A DNA stretch of 59,970 nucleotides from Colwellia sp. (GCA_016765685.1 JAESPR010000114.1:1-59970), one strand, 5' to 3'. Counted from the stretch's first letter, positions 42,743-53,138 are shown. Notes: generated by a model from the sequence alone, not told the origin. Translations and numbers: made by a program.

Positions 42743-44881
42743 ATGTCAGCAATGGAAATATCCAAAACCTTTAAACTTGGTCAATGTCAGGTAACACCTG
42801 CTGACTTCAGTATTCAATTTGAAGGTAAAGAAAAACAGTCGTTACAGCCAAAATTTATTGAGGTGTTAAGCTATTTAGCTAAACACTACCCTCGTGTGAT
42901 CCCAAGAGAAGAACTAATAGAAAACATTTGGGGCCCCGATAGTTATGTTGGCGAGAAAAGCCTAACCAATGCTATTTGGCATTTGCGTAAACATTTAGCG
43001 GACATAAACGCTACAACGGGAGTTATTGAAACCATTCGTAAAGCGGGTTATCGATTATTAGTAACACCTCAGTGGTTATTGCCTGAACTAACCTTAGAAG
43101 ATATTTCAACAACGACACAAGCTCATCGTCAAGGGATGAACAAAGCCATTTTTTCTACTATTGCTACCGTTATAGTTGCACTAGTTTTGGTTGTCTTTTA
43201 TACCGACATATTAATTGATGAGCCCGAAAAAATTAGTCACATTACCAATCATCCGGGCAGTGAATTATTCCCTGCTGCGTCACCTGATGGGCGTTATATT
43301 GTTTACAGTCAAATAAGCACTAACAAACCTAATAACCTTTTCATGAAAGATACCTTGCAGCCGCAATTACCTGCTCAGCAACTAACATTTGATACGGCAA
43401 CCGAAGGACACAGTGTTTGGAGTAATGATGGTCAATACCTTTATTTTTCACGTAAAGATCTAGTTAAAAAACATTGTAAATACATTCAATTAAAAGTCAC
43501 TAGCCGCCAAGAAAAAGAACTGACCAATTGCCCTCTTAATGGCGGTTATTATTATGTTGACATCTCAAATGATGATAAAACTCTTGCCGTTTATAATTAT
43601 GTCAAAGGTAATGAAGAGTCAGGCATTTATTTATTGGATTTAACACAAATAGATAAGGAAATTCCATTACCGAGTAAGCGTTTTTCTTGTGTAAATAACT
43701 GCGATTACAAAGACCGAGATATGGCTTTCTCACCGGATGGAAAATACCTTGCCGTGAGTCGTCGATATAATCGTTTTAGCGAAAACATTTATTTGGTAAA
43801 TAGATCTAATCAGGTAACAACACAACTAACTTTTGGGGAAGAAGATATTGTTGGCCTATCATGGCACCCAAGCGGTGAAAAAATAGTTTATGCTGCGGTA
43901 CGTGCAGGGACTCGTTATGGTTTTGTGTTAAATATCGACGATAAAACAAGCCAAGAACTACAGCTAACAGGTTTTAGCTATCCGAGTTTTGCTAAAAAAA
44001 CAAAACAACTTTTTTACCAACAACGTATTGAGAATGAAGACATTGCCAGTTTAGAGCTAAACAGCACTATTGCTAGTAGCCCTTTTCCGGTAATACAGTC
44101 TAGTTTTAATCATTTTTCTCCTGATTATGATGAAAAGAATGACCGTTTTGCTTACATCTCTAATGTCTCTGGTTTTAATGAATTATGGTTAGCAAAACCC
44201 GATGGTAGTGAACGTAAACAGCTAACACAACTAAAGCAAAACATCCGTTTTCCTAAATGGTCACATGACGGCAATAAAATAGCTTTTTTATCCTCATCAG
44301 GAAAAAACAAAGGCGAGAGTATTTACATATACTCGCTGATAAATAAAAAGTTAACTTTACTCAACAGCCCATTTTTTCGACATAATCGTCCTAGCTGGAG
44401 TTGGCATGATGATAAAATAATTTCCGCCATTTATGGTAAAAAGTTTACCGATATTTTTAGTATTGATATTAAAAATGGCGAGGCTAAACGTTTAACTTTT
44501 GATGGCGGGCGTTATGGGGTCATGATTTCGGCAAAAACCATGTTATATAGCAAGTTAAAAAGAGGTTTATGGCAACATGAACTTGATTCTAAAAAAGCAC
44601 CAGTAGAAGTGGTTGATGGTCAAGATTTTAGAACTCTTTATGCTTGGAGTTATGGCAAAGATGGTGTTTATTTTCATAAAAAATTTAACAATCATCACCA
44701 AATTATTTTTTTCGACTTGAACAAGCAAACTAATCAACCTTTAGTGCGCCTTCCCTTGCATTCTTTTTCTAGTTCAAGCTCACTAACCTACATTCACAGC
44801 CAAAACAAACTGTTTTATACTCGTTCAAGCTTGCCGCAAGCAGATATTAAAATGGTCGTTAACTCTCCCTTATTAAAATAA
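42743..44881 (+). CDS. CadC/ToxR-like membrane regulator with TolB-like beta-propeller
   Basis: A 712-residue one-component regulator. Residues about 5-105 are a winged-helix DNA-binding domain (LQPKFIEVLSYLAKHYPRVIP, then VGEKSLTNAIWHLRKHL and RKAGYRLL). A membrane helix at about 137-157 follows, then a periplasmic six- to seven-bladed propeller made of PD40-type repeats (SHITNHPGSELFPAASPDGRYIVY and similar). The layout allows an extracytoplasmic ligand to control DNA binding in one protein. It diverges from the TonB receptor gene and probably controls it. Starts at ATG 42743 or 42752 are equally plausible; there is no clear ribosome binding site. Confidence 0.8.
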   Translation: MSAMEISKTFKLGQCQVTPADFSIQFEGKEKQSLQPKFIEVLSYLAKHYPRVIPREELIENIWGPDSYVGEKSLTNAIWHLRKHLADINATTGVIETIRKAGYRLLVTPQWLLPELTLEDISTTTQAHRQGMNKAIFSTIATVIVALVLVVFYTDILIDEPEKISHITNHPGSELFPAASPDGRYIVYSQISTNKPNNLFMKDTLQPQLPAQQLTFDTATEGHSVWSNDGQYLYFSRKDLVKKHCKYIQLKVTSRQEKELTNCPLNGGYYYVDISNDDKTLAVYNYVKGNEESGIYLLDLTQIDKEIPLPSKRFSCVNNCDYKDRDMAFSPDGKYLAVSRRYNRFSENIYLVNRSNQVTTQLTFGEEDIVGLSWHPSGEKIVYAAVRAGTRYGFVLNIDDKTSQELQLTGFSYPSFAKKTKQLFYQQRIENEDIASLELNSTIASSPFPVIQSSFNHFSPDYDEKNDRFAYISNVSGFNELWLAKPDGSERKQLTQLKQNIRFPKWSHDGNKIAFLSSSGKNKGESIYIYSLINKKLTLLNSPFFRHNRPSWSWHDDKIISAIYGKKFTDIFSIDIKNGEAKRLTFDGGRYGVMISAKTMLYSKLKRGLWQHELDSKKAPVEVVDGQDFRTLYAWSYGKDGVYFHKKFNNHHQIIFFDLNKQTNQPLVRLPLHSFSSSSSLTYIHSQNKLFYTRSSLPQADIKMVVNSPLLK

Positions 44882-44884
44882 CCC

Positions 44885-45301
44885 TCACCTCAGGTTAGTC
44901 AGTTTTTCTTGGCAAATCACTAACATCTGCTCATTATATTGACGCATAAAACCAACCACTTTTTTGCGCGCCAAACGCTGCTTCTCAGACGTAAGCACAT
45001 CGCCTGTAGCTGAATAATATTTTTTACCACAAAGCTTAATAATCGCTTGAACTTTACTGGCTTTAACTCCAGGAACACTCATGCTGCGCCCCGAAGTAAC
45101 CAGTAAACGGTAATCTTTATTTTGCTTAGCTAATTTTATTGCCTCACTTAAGTTAGCTAAGTAAGTTAAGTTAGCTAAACCCGTTTGTTCTTGTGCAGTT
45201 TTCTTTTTTCTCCCTTCATTTGAATTGACATTGTTAGAGCTAGCAACCAAAGTGCAACTCACCGTGAACAATATCAATAACACTGCAATAAAAAGCTTCA
45301 T
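44885..45301 (-). CDS. Small lipoprotein of unknown function
   Basis: A 138-residue lipoprotein (lipobox TVSC, Cys 16). After a lysine-rich linker, a mixed domain follows with two cysteines (KLCGKKYYS, LVICQEK) that may pair. I do not recognise a family. AGGAG nine bases before ATG 45301 supports the start. It follows the reprolysin-like gene by 40 bases on the same strand, so they are likely co-transcribed. It converges with the propeller regulator gene, with a weak hairpin (TAACC/GGTTA) over the two stops. Confidence 0.55.
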   Translation of the reverse strand: MKLFIAVLLILFTVSCTLVASSNNVNSNEGRKKKTAQEQTGLANLTYLANLSEAIKLAKQNKDYRLLVTSGRSMSVPGVKASKVQAIIKLCGKKYYSATGDVLTSEKQRLARKKVVGFMRQYNEQMLVICQEKLTNLR

Positions 45302-45341
45302 CAGTAACAACTCCTTTCCTAATTATTATTTCTTGCCCTTA

Positions 45342-47657
45342 TTACTTTGACAAAAAACACCTGCGCCAAGGTAATAATAAAGCAAAGAACAATAACCAAA
45401 CCATACTGCCTGAAGATTTGGCCACGGGTGGTGTTGGGGGTGGCTCAGGTGGTGGAATAGGCTCTGGTTTTACTTCAACCGTGATAGTCGCCACAAATTC
45501 TGCACTGCTCACACTGCCTTTATTGGCAATAATGCCCACAGACAGCGTACCAGAAAAATCACTGTTTGGCGTAAGCGTCATTCCTGAAGCCGTATAATTA
45601 TCACCACTTTGAATGGTTAATGAATCAGCAGCTTCGCAGGCATAACTAAACTGAGCACTGGTTAGCTCAATGCTTTCACCTTGGATAAGGGATAAAGTTT
45701 GCTGGCTGGTGATGGTAATATCCGTGGTGCTAAGCGCTTTGTCTATGCTAAAGTTGCCGTCATTAATGGCGAAGAATATATTATTACTACAAAGCAGTTT
45801 TATTCTCGCTTGGGTGGTATTAATGTCATCCGCACAAAAGGTGTCTATTGAAATTTCACTGCTGCCACTATTAACAAGGTCACTAGCCAACACAACATCA
45901 AAATTTTCGCCGCCATCTTTTGATAACAACACATCAACCGCAGCACAATTAATAGGTGTGGCATCTGTGCTAGCTACTTGCCAGCTAATATTGTTGCTAC
46001 TGTCAGCCCAGACATCATCTAAAATAGGAGCCGTCAGCGCAAAGGCTTGTGCGGTATCAACAACGGTCAGTTTAACCTCATCAAAATTAACTCCGCCCTC
46101 ATTATCAAATACCATCAAACGAAAATTTAATTCTCGGTCAGTGGTTGGTAATGACTCACCATCACTAATGGTATTATTGAGCACATCAGATAACTGGGGC
46201 AAATAACGATTAGAGTCACTGCTAGGAAGAAAAGCACGAAATAGTGGCCGGCTGCCATCATCAATTTGCTCAGCAAGAGATGAGCTGGCATTACCTAAAT
46301 CAAATTGCTGCCAACTATAGATTAAGTTAACACTATCAAGATCATTCGCACTACCCGATAATTTAAAAGGCGTTCGCGCCGGAATAGTATAATCTAAGCC
46401 CCCATCAACAACCGACGTATTGTTGGTTTCGCCAGTAACAACGCCACAAGTATTGCCCGTACCATTTTGAATATATTCCTTTATTTGATCTATCGAACGA
46501 CTATGAAAAAAGGCATCAGAATTCAATTGTAAATTTTGTTCCCCGCAAATACCGGCATAAGCCATGATAGTTGAACCACTGCCTACTTCATAAGCTGAAT
46601 TAGCAACCCGATTACCTAAACAAGCGTCAGCCGTACCGTTAAAAGTATGCTCTGCGCCAAACTGATGACCGATTTCGTGGGCAACATAATCAATATAAAA
46701 AGCGTCATTGTTTGGATTCGGATCGCCCGTTACCCCATCACCTTTATAGAGTGAATGGCAAACACCGCCCAGAATAGCCAAACCACCGCCAGCCGTATTG
46801 ACAATATGACCAATATCGTAATTATTCCTGCCAATAACGCCATCAATAACGGCTGTGTTTATTTCACCATCATCACTGGTATTGGAAAAAGGATCTGAGT
46901 CAGCATCGGTATAAACCAACAAATCGTTATTAGCGACCAACTCTAATTTGATCGCTAAGTCACGCTGATAAACCTGATTTATACGATTAACTAAGGTGAT
47001 GATCTCAGCCATAGCACTGTCAACTGTACCACCGTGAAATTCGGTATATTCAGCTGCGGCAGCAATGGCTAAACGATAGGTTTTAATAGCACTTTCATCT
47101 GCATTACTACTGCTTGTTTTATTACTGCTTATTGAATCTGCGTTAGCAACAAAAGGCTGTGCTATTATTTTCGGTTGCTGAAACTTATAATTTAACTCAC
47201 GTGTTAACAGCTCATCTTGACTCGTATAACGTTTATATTCGCTATTTGAATGTTCAAACATGCTATTAGTTTTTTTAGGCTCTATGAAAATACGCTCACC
47301 TTGATAATAAAACATGCCATGAAAACCGTTCGGGGTAATGTCAAAGCGACCGGTATTATTTGGATTATCAAGTGAAACACCAATGAAAGTTCTGATATTA
47401 GGGTACTTTTTGGCTAACTCGTCGGCCATGACGCTCACCGGTGTGAGTTTAAAATTAACTAATTTTCCATTGGCTAAAGGCAAGGCAATAACGATAGCTT
47501 GTTTATCACTCAGCAAAAGTGGGCGCAATTCACTGATGTTTACCGATAACATGCCCCCATTATCGGTTTGTTGAAATAGTTTGTTAGGCTCTGCCCTTAG
47601 CATTTGAGAAAACAAGAGTAATAAACAGCCAAAAATTAATTTATTCCACGAATTCAT
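45342..47657 (-). CDS. Reprolysin-like (M12B) zinc metalloprotease with C-terminal sorting tail
   Basis: About 771 residues. A signal peptide (about 1-22), a propeptide-like region to about 165, and a catalytic domain with HEIGHQFGAEH at about 327-337, followed by the Met-turn STIMAYAG. Later come an Ig-like domain (about 430-520) and further beta domains. A proline-rich linker leads to a tail (SGSMVWLLFFALLLPWRR) of a short Ser/Gly motif, membrane helix and basic end, like GlyGly-CTERM substrates of rhombosortase. Secretion by type II and membrane anchoring or release at this tail are likely. ATG 47657 has GAGA about nine bases upstream. Confidence 0.85.
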   Translation of the reverse strand: MNSWNKLIFGCLLLLFSQMLRAEPNKLFQQTDNGGMLSVNISELRPLLLSDKQAIVIALPLANGKLVNFKLTPVSVMADELAKKYPNIRTFIGVSLDNPNNTGRFDITPNGFHGMFYYQGERIFIEPKKTNSMFEHSNSEYKRYTSQDELLTRELNYKFQQPKIIAQPFVANADSISSNKTSSSNADESAIKTYRLAIAAAAEYTEFHGGTVDSAMAEIITLVNRINQVYQRDLAIKLELVANNDLLVYTDADSDPFSNTSDDGEINTAVIDGVIGRNNYDIGHIVNTAGGGLAILGGVCHSLYKGDGVTGDPNPNNDAFYIDYVAHEIGHQFGAEHTFNGTADACLGNRVANSAYEVGSGSTIMAYAGICGEQNLQLNSDAFFHSRSIDQIKEYIQNGTGNTCGVVTGETNNTSVVDGGLDYTIPARTPFKLSGSANDLDSVNLIYSWQQFDLGNASSSLAEQIDDGSRPLFRAFLPSSDSNRYLPQLSDVLNNTISDGESLPTTDRELNFRLMVFDNEGGVNFDEVKLTVVDTAQAFALTAPILDDVWADSSNNISWQVASTDATPINCAAVDVLLSKDGGENFDVVLASDLVNSGSSEISIDTFCADDINTTQARIKLLCSNNIFFAINDGNFSIDKALSTTDITITSQQTLSLIQGESIELTSAQFSYACEAADSLTIQSGDNYTASGMTLTPNSDFSGTLSVGIIANKGSVSSAEFVATITVEVKPEPIPPPEPPPTPPVAKSSGSMVWLLFFALLLPWRRCFLSK

Positions 47658-47710
47658 AACAAGCATCTCTTTTTAAAATCTTAGTTAGTTAAGATTAACG
47701 ATAAAGCAAT

Positions 47711-47739
47711 AAAAAAACCACTGGCATGCAGTGGTTTTT
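47711..47739 (-). terminator. Terminator of the RND efflux operon
   Basis: AAAAACCACTG pairs with CAGTGGTTTTT around GCATG. On the minus strand the hairpin runs into a T tract. It lies beyond the stop of the RND permease gene. Confidence 0.85.
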
Positions 47740-47767
47740 GTTTCAAAAGTGTAAAATCACCCAAAAA

Positions 47768-50700
47768 TTAGTTAACGGGTAACTCTTTTTTCTCTATATC
47801 CACTTCAGCACTGTGCTGTTTGTTCTTTTTACGACTAAAAACACCGCGTAAATCCTCAATAATCATATACAAACTCGGTACAAAGACTAACGTAACAATA
47901 GTGGCAAAAAGGACTCCAAATGAAAGTGAAACCGCCATAGGGATAACAATTAAAGCTTGGGCGCTAGTTTCGAAAAAGATAATAGGAGCCAGACCAATAA
48001 AGGTCGTCAGTGAGGTCAGTATTATTGCTCTAAAACGTTTAGTTCCGGCATGCATTACTGCATCTTTCAAACGTTCGCCCCGTTTTCTAGCCCTGTTAAC
48101 ATAATCGACCATCACCAGTGAGTCATTGACCACCACCCCTGAAGCCGCCAATATGCCCATAACCGATAAAGCACTTAAGTCCATACCTAAAATGAAGTGA
48201 CCAAATACTGCACCAATCACGCCAAAAGGTATAACCACCATGATCATCACAGCTTGTGAGTACGATTTTAATGGTATTGCTAACAATGAAAAGATCACCA
48301 TTAAAGAAATAACAAAGTCTCGTAATTGATCATCAGCGCTGTCCATTTCCTCTTGAATACGACCCGACACCTGACTTTTAACTTGTGGGTATTGTTTTAA
48401 TAATGCTGGTATAAAGTTATCGCGAATATCTTTGGCCACTTCGAACGGCTCAACTTGCTCAGCATCAACACTAGCCCAAACATTAATAGTGCGATTACCA
48501 TTTTCACGACGAATACGAGTAACGCCATCGGTTAGCGTAATATCCGCTAGTTCTGATAAAGGTAGCTCAGCACCATTAGGCGCCTGAATCAGCACATCAT
48601 CAACATGACCAATACTGCTGCGTTGTTCTAGTGGATAACGTACCATTACTTTGATTTCTTCGCTATCTCGTAATATGCGCTGTGCTTCTAAACCATAAAA
48701 GCTATAACTTACCTGCGAGGCAATTTCTGCCAATGATAAACCCATGCTATGAGCAAGCGGTTTTAACGCCAATTGCACTTCTTTAGCACTAGTTTGACGC
48801 GAATCATTAACATCGCCAATACCTTTGAGTGAATTTAGCTTAATCTTTAATTCATTAGCTACCGCTAATAATTGCGCATCATTTTGGCTTTCTAATCTAA
48901 AAGAAATATCGCCATCATCACGACCACCACCAAATAAATTATCATCAATAGAGAGTGATTTAACGCCCGGATAATTAGGAATGGCTTTACGCCATAAGTC
49001 CGCTAATTCAAAGGTATTCATCGCTCTTTCTTTTGGAATAACCAATTTAACCATGACCCGACCACTGGTACGACTGCGTAAATCAACTTGCATGTCTGAA
49101 ATCATTGATGTGCCATATTGCGCTTCAATTTTTTCGTCCACTTGATAAATAATGCGTTCAATATTGAGTAAGGTGTTTAAGGTTGATTTTTCCGAAGCGT
49201 CAATATTCATTTCAATACTAATACGTGGAAAGTCATGAGGAATTTGAGGTTGACCAATAAAACGAACAAAACCACCACTAAATAAACCCGCACTGAGCAA
49301 CATCAAACTGATGAAAAACATCAACACAGCATATCGGTATTCAATACAAACCGCTAAGGCAGGAGCATAAGTATTCTTTATAAAGTTTTTTAGCTTGATA
49401 TCAATCCAACGACGAACCCTATCAAGAGGGTTTTTCGGGTTGAATTCTTTAATTTTCATTTTAACTAAATGCGCAGGTAAAATAAGTTTAGATTCAATTA
49501 ACGAAAAAATTAAACACAACACAACGACCGAGCCAATAGCTTTACCAAAAGCCGATGAAGGGCCTTCACCAAATAAAAATGGCAAAAATACCGCAATAGT
49601 GGTTAAAACCCCAAAAGTTGCCGGCATAGCGACACGCTTCACCCCTCGAATAACACTGTCTGTACTATGTCCATGTTCTTCAATTTCATCATGAGCACTT
49701 TCGCCCATTACAATAGCGTCGTCAACGACAATACCTAGCACTAAAATAAAGGCGAATAAGCTAATGACATTAATAGTGACATTAACAAATTCCATGGGCA
49801 TGACGAATAACGTACCAAGAAAACACACCGGTAAACCCATCATTACCCAAAAAGCTAAACGTACTCGTAAAAATAACGCTAACATTAAAAAAACCAATAT
49901 CGCGCCAGTTTGCATGTTGTCTAACATCATGTTTAGACGACCGTCAAGGTAGTAGGTCATATCAACCCACGTTTCTAATTTGACGCCTTGAGGTAAAATA
50001 TCTGCTTTTTCATCAACATAAGAATTTACCACTTGCGCAACATCGGTAATACTTTGGTTATCTGAGGCGCCAATAAAAATAGTTACTGAATTCTTACCAT
50101 TAAATTTTGAGTATTGTAAACCTTCCTCAAAACCATCAATGATAGTAGCAACATCACCCAATAAAACTTTGGTGCCGTCTGCTAAAGTGATCACGGGTAT
50201 TTGTTCAAACTCGTAGCCTCGGTAAGCTTGATTCTCTACCCTTAAGTTAATATAACCGTTTTCAGCGCGAATTTGACCTGCTGACATATTACGTGACGAG
50301 TTACGCACAGCATTGGCAACATCGTTAAAGCTTAAGCCAAATTCTCTTAACTTGTCTTTACTCACTTCTACCGAAATTTCATAACCTAAACCGCTATATA
50401 ATTCAGAAATATTAACATGAGGTAGCTGTTGAATTTCATCATGAATTTTACGCCCTAACTCTTTAAGCTCACCATTAGTTAAGTCGCCATAAAGGCTAAT
50501 AAACATAACTTCTTGCCGAAATTTCTCTCGTTCAACTTTGACTCGTTCCATGCCATCAGGAAAGCTTGGAATAGCATCAATGGCTGACTTTACTTCTTCA
50601 AGCACAATTTGCGGGTCATAATCTAATTCAACTTCAAACCAACCATTAGAAAAGTTACGACTTGAATAAGTAATCACTCGTTTTAGACCTTGCACGGTTT

Positions 50701-51016
50701 CCAGCGCTTCTTCTATCTTTATAGTGATCCCTTCTTCAACTTCTTGCGGCGCCGCACCGGGGTATGGTGCGTTATAAGAAATCCAATTAATTTTAATTTG
50801 CGGAAACATTTGCTTGTTGATGGTTTGCATGGTTAAAAAACCACCCACCAAAATAAATACCATTAACAAATTAGCTGCAATGGAATTACGGGCAAACCAA
50901 GCAATGATACCCTTATGAGTGTCAATAGTGGTATCAATGCTTTCATCCACTTTGGCGGAGTTATTCGCTACAGAGGTATTTTCTGCTGAGGTATTACTTT
51001 CAGAAAGAGAGCTCAT
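47768..51016 (-). CDS. RND efflux pump permease, HAE1-like
   Basis: A 1082-residue inner-membrane pump with the usual repeat of two sets of helices and periplasmic domains. The proton-relay aspartates are in LGIVVDDAIVMGES of helix 4; other family marks are ARNSIAANLLMVF at the start and GILAASGVVVNDSLVMVDY in the second half. The N-terminus (about 1-30) is a serine/asparagine-rich extension. The gene starts 2 bases after the adaptor gene. No TolC-like channel gene lies in the window, so it should use one encoded elsewhere. The substrate is not predictable from the sequence. Confidence 0.92.
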   Translation of the reverse strand: MSSLSESNTSAENTSVANNSAKVDESIDTTIDTHKGIIAWFARNSIAANLLMVFILVGGFLTMQTINKQMFPQIKINWISYNAPYPGAAPQEVEEGITIKIEEALETVQGLKRVITYSSRNFSNGWFEVELDYDPQIVLEEVKSAIDAIPSFPDGMERVKVEREKFRQEVMFISLYGDLTNGELKELGRKIHDEIQQLPHVNISELYSGLGYEISVEVSKDKLREFGLSFNDVANAVRNSSRNMSAGQIRAENGYINLRVENQAYRGYEFEQIPVITLADGTKVLLGDVATIIDGFEEGLQYSKFNGKNSVTIFIGASDNQSITDVAQVVNSYVDEKADILPQGVKLETWVDMTYYLDGRLNMMLDNMQTGAILVFLMLALFLRVRLAFWVMMGLPVCFLGTLFVMPMEFVNVTINVISLFAFILVLGIVVDDAIVMGESAHDEIEEHGHSTDSVIRGVKRVAMPATFGVLTTIAVFLPFLFGEGPSSAFGKAIGSVVVLCLIFSLIESKLILPAHLVKMKIKEFNPKNPLDRVRRWIDIKLKNFIKNTYAPALAVCIEYRYAVLMFFISLMLLSAGLFSGGFVRFIGQPQIPHDFPRISIEMNIDASEKSTLNTLLNIERIIYQVDEKIEAQYGTSMISDMQVDLRSRTSGRVMVKLVIPKERAMNTFELADLWRKAIPNYPGVKSLSIDDNLFGGGRDDGDISFRLESQNDAQLLAVANELKIKLNSLKGIGDVNDSRQTSAKEVQLALKPLAHSMGLSLAEIASQVSYSFYGLEAQRILRDSEEIKVMVRYPLEQRSSIGHVDDVLIQAPNGAELPLSELADITLTDGVTRIRRENGNRTINVWASVDAEQVEPFEVAKDIRDNFIPALLKQYPQVKSQVSGRIQEEMDSADDQLRDFVISLMVIFSLLAIPLKSYSQAVMIMVVIPFGVIGAVFGHFILGMDLSALSVMGILAASGVVVNDSLVMVDYVNRARKRGERLKDAVMHAGTKRFRAIILTSLTTFIGLAPIIFFETSAQALIVIPMAVSLSFGVLFATIVTLVFVPSLYMIIEDLRGVFSRKKNKQHSAEVDIEKKELPVN

Positions 51017-51018
51017 CT

Positions 51019-52248
51019 TTATTCGCCCTCACTGTCTGTACTAGCCACTTGAGTATCACTATTTTCATTTAAGCTTTCATCTAACATTTCTGTATCTTGT
51101 TCTTTTTCTATATCACTCACTAACGCTAATTTCATCCCCTCTACTGGGTAATCTAAAGCAGAAACAATTAACTGATCGCCATCAAGCAAACCATGGGCAA
51201 CAATTACATCAGCGCCTTGTCGGCGAACAATATCAATAGCAGCATAGTGAAGCTTCGACTCGTCATCTAAAATAGCTACTCTATCATCGACCACTAAATA
51301 ACGAGGAATAATACTAGCATTGGCAATTTCAATGCCGATAATTTTAGCCTGAACATAAGAGCCAAAACGCAGCGGTAAGTCACTGGCTGTTTTATTACTA
51401 TTTAAGTGGTATGGGTCTTTAATTTCAGCGACCAAATAACTCATGCGGCTATTATTATCAACAACGCCTTCATCACGAGCAATATCCGCTAACCACTTAA
51501 TATCTTTACCTGCATAGGTGGTAACAAGTTTCACCTTAGCACCTTGGCCTTGAGCCGTTAAAAATTGCAATTGATTATCGGCAACGGGTAAGCGTACTTC
51601 TGCGATAGCGGTGCCTAGCAATTTACCGAGATTACTGCCAACACTAACAAAAGAGCCTAAACCGATAACACGCTCTGCTATCATGGCATCATAAGGCGCT
51701 TTTACTTCAGTTCGCTGTAGATTACGTTCAGCTCGTAAAACGGATGCTTGCGCTGATTTAACGCGTGCTAATTCTTGCGCTAGTTGAGGTTTACGTAAAC
51801 TTAACTCAGTAGGCGAGGTATCTGTTATTAGCTTCCATTCGCGCTGCGCCACTTTACCTTGTGCCAGTTCTGTTTCTAACGCCGCCCGCGCTGTAGCCAT
51901 ATTAGCTTGCGCCTCGATTAAGGCCGCTTGATAGTCGTTAGGATCAATACGCGCTAATAGCTGACCTTTTTTAACCAAACCACCACGCACAAAGGTATCG
52001 CTTAATTCAACAATTTCACCTTGTACTTGCGCAACAATAGTGGTTTCATATTTAGGTGTCACTACACCATAAGAGCTTACTTCAAGTATCATTGGCGTGA
52101 CGGTAATGTTTTCAACCGCAACGATTGGGGTGTTATCCACCTCAGGTTTTTCTTCAGGTGGTTTTTTCATGCTAGAAAAACCAATAAGTGCAACAATGCC
52201 AACGGCTAATATGGCGATGGGTAGTATAATTTGTTTTTTACGAGCCAC
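51019..52248 (-). CDS. RND efflux periplasmic adaptor subunit
   Basis: A 409-residue membrane fusion protein. It has an N-terminal membrane anchor (about 6-24, no lipobox), a lipoyl-like half (VVTPKYETTIVAQVQGEI), a coiled-coil hairpin (about 110-180), the second lipoyl half (VKAPYDAMIAERVIGLG) and beta-barrel and membrane-proximal domains, ending in an acidic tail (about 380-409). It links the permease to an outer-membrane channel. It is the first gene of the operon and diverges from the TerB-like gene. Confidence 0.9.
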   Translation of the reverse strand: MARKKQIILPIAILAVGIVALIGFSSMKKPPEEKPEVDNTPIVAVENITVTPMILEVSSYGVVTPKYETTIVAQVQGEIVELSDTFVRGGLVKKGQLLARIDPNDYQAALIEAQANMATARAALETELAQGKVAQREWKLITDTSPTELSLRKPQLAQELARVKSAQASVLRAERNLQRTEVKAPYDAMIAERVIGLGSFVSVGSNLGKLLGTAIAEVRLPVADNQLQFLTAQGQGAKVKLVTTYAGKDIKWLADIARDEGVVDNNSRMSYLVAEIKDPYHLNSNKTASDLPLRFGSYVQAKIIGIEIANASIIPRYLVVDDRVAILDDESKLHYAAIDIVRRQGADVIVAHGLLDGDQLIVSALDYPVEGMKLALVSDIEKEQDTEMLDESLNENSDTQVASTDSEGE

Positions 52249-52593
52249 GGTTTTATCCCTTTTACAAATCTAAATTTATGTTCTAAAGCAGATAATTAAA
52301 AATAACTATCTGATGATATGGTGCAGATCATAACGAATTAGTCGTCACTAACTACCACAAAGTTGTAACTGTCTATTACAAAATATGCGCCTAAATGACA
52401 AAAACTCGTAAAATAAAACAAAACAGCACAAATAACACTTAAAAATCAACCACTTCAAACCAGTCCAATATTAACTGTTTTTTACTAAAAAATAATTTAA
52501 ACTAAATTTCATGATAAATAGTTGGTTTATTTCACCATTATTTATAGATTTGAAAAAAATTCTAAACAAAATAACCAAATAGTTGGAGTACTA
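52249..52593. other. Divergent intergenic gap, nothing specific seen
   Basis: These 345 AT-rich bases separate the RND operon from the TerB-like gene and must hold both promoters. I see no convincing palindrome, small gene or RNA structure. TTGGAG at 52583-52588 is the ribosome binding site of the TerB-like gene. Confidence 0.4.
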
Positions 52594-53055
52594 ATGTTCA
52601 ATAAAATTAATGCTTTTTTCAATGCGTTAGTTGCGCAAGAAAATGATCAAGATAACCAGCAGTTACCAATAGAAATAGCCTGTGCAGTATTGCTTTGTGA
52701 AGTGATGCGTGCTGACAGTATTTTTACTGAAAAAGAACAAAATGCACTTGAGATTATATTAACAAAACACTTCAATTTAACAGTGCCTGAGGTTACAAGC
52801 GTCCTTGAACAAGCATTTGAATTAAGTGAGAACGCTAGTGATTTTTATCAATTCACCTCAACCTTAAATCAGCACTATTCATTAGATCAGCGCATTAAAA
52901 TAGTGACCTTATTATGGCAAGTCGCGTACGCCGATGGTGAACTAGCTAGTATTGAAGAACACATTATTAGAAAAATTGCTGATTTACTTCATTTAAGACA
53001 TGGTGAATACATTGCCACAAAAATTGCTGCTGAACAGCTCGCCAAGAGAATGTAA
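52594..53055 (+). CDS. TerB family protein
   Basis: A 153-residue soluble helical protein. PIEIACAVLLCEVMRADSIFTEKEQNALE and KIVTLLWQVAYADGELASIEEHIIRKIADLL are the paired acidic helix motifs of the TerB/DjlA-type fold, which binds metal. No other ter gene is near, so tellurite resistance is not implied; lone TerB proteins of this type are common in gammaproteobacteria and of unknown role. GGAG five to six bases before ATG 52594 sets the start; the longer frame from 52522 is rejected. Confidence 0.85.
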   Translation: MFNKINAFFNALVAQENDQDNQQLPIEIACAVLLCEVMRADSIFTEKEQNALEIILTKHFNLTVPEVTSVLEQAFELSENASDFYQFTSTLNQHYSLDQRIKIVTLLWQVAYADGELASIEEHIIRKIADLLHLRHGEYIATKIAAEQLAKRM

Positions 53056-53138
53056 TGATCACAAAATAATTGATTAATGCTTAATAAGATGGGTTATTAT
53101 AGCTATCAATATATTCCCACCTTCAACTGGCATTTTCC

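Noticed and set aside
45670-46206. 178-codon plus-strand frame inside the protease gene
   Set aside because: Antisense to well-defined beta domains of the protease; no ribosome binding site and Ser/Leu-rich shadow composition.
52594-53055. Tellurite resistance operon
   Set aside because: Only a lone TerB-like gene; no terC, terD or terZ neighbours.
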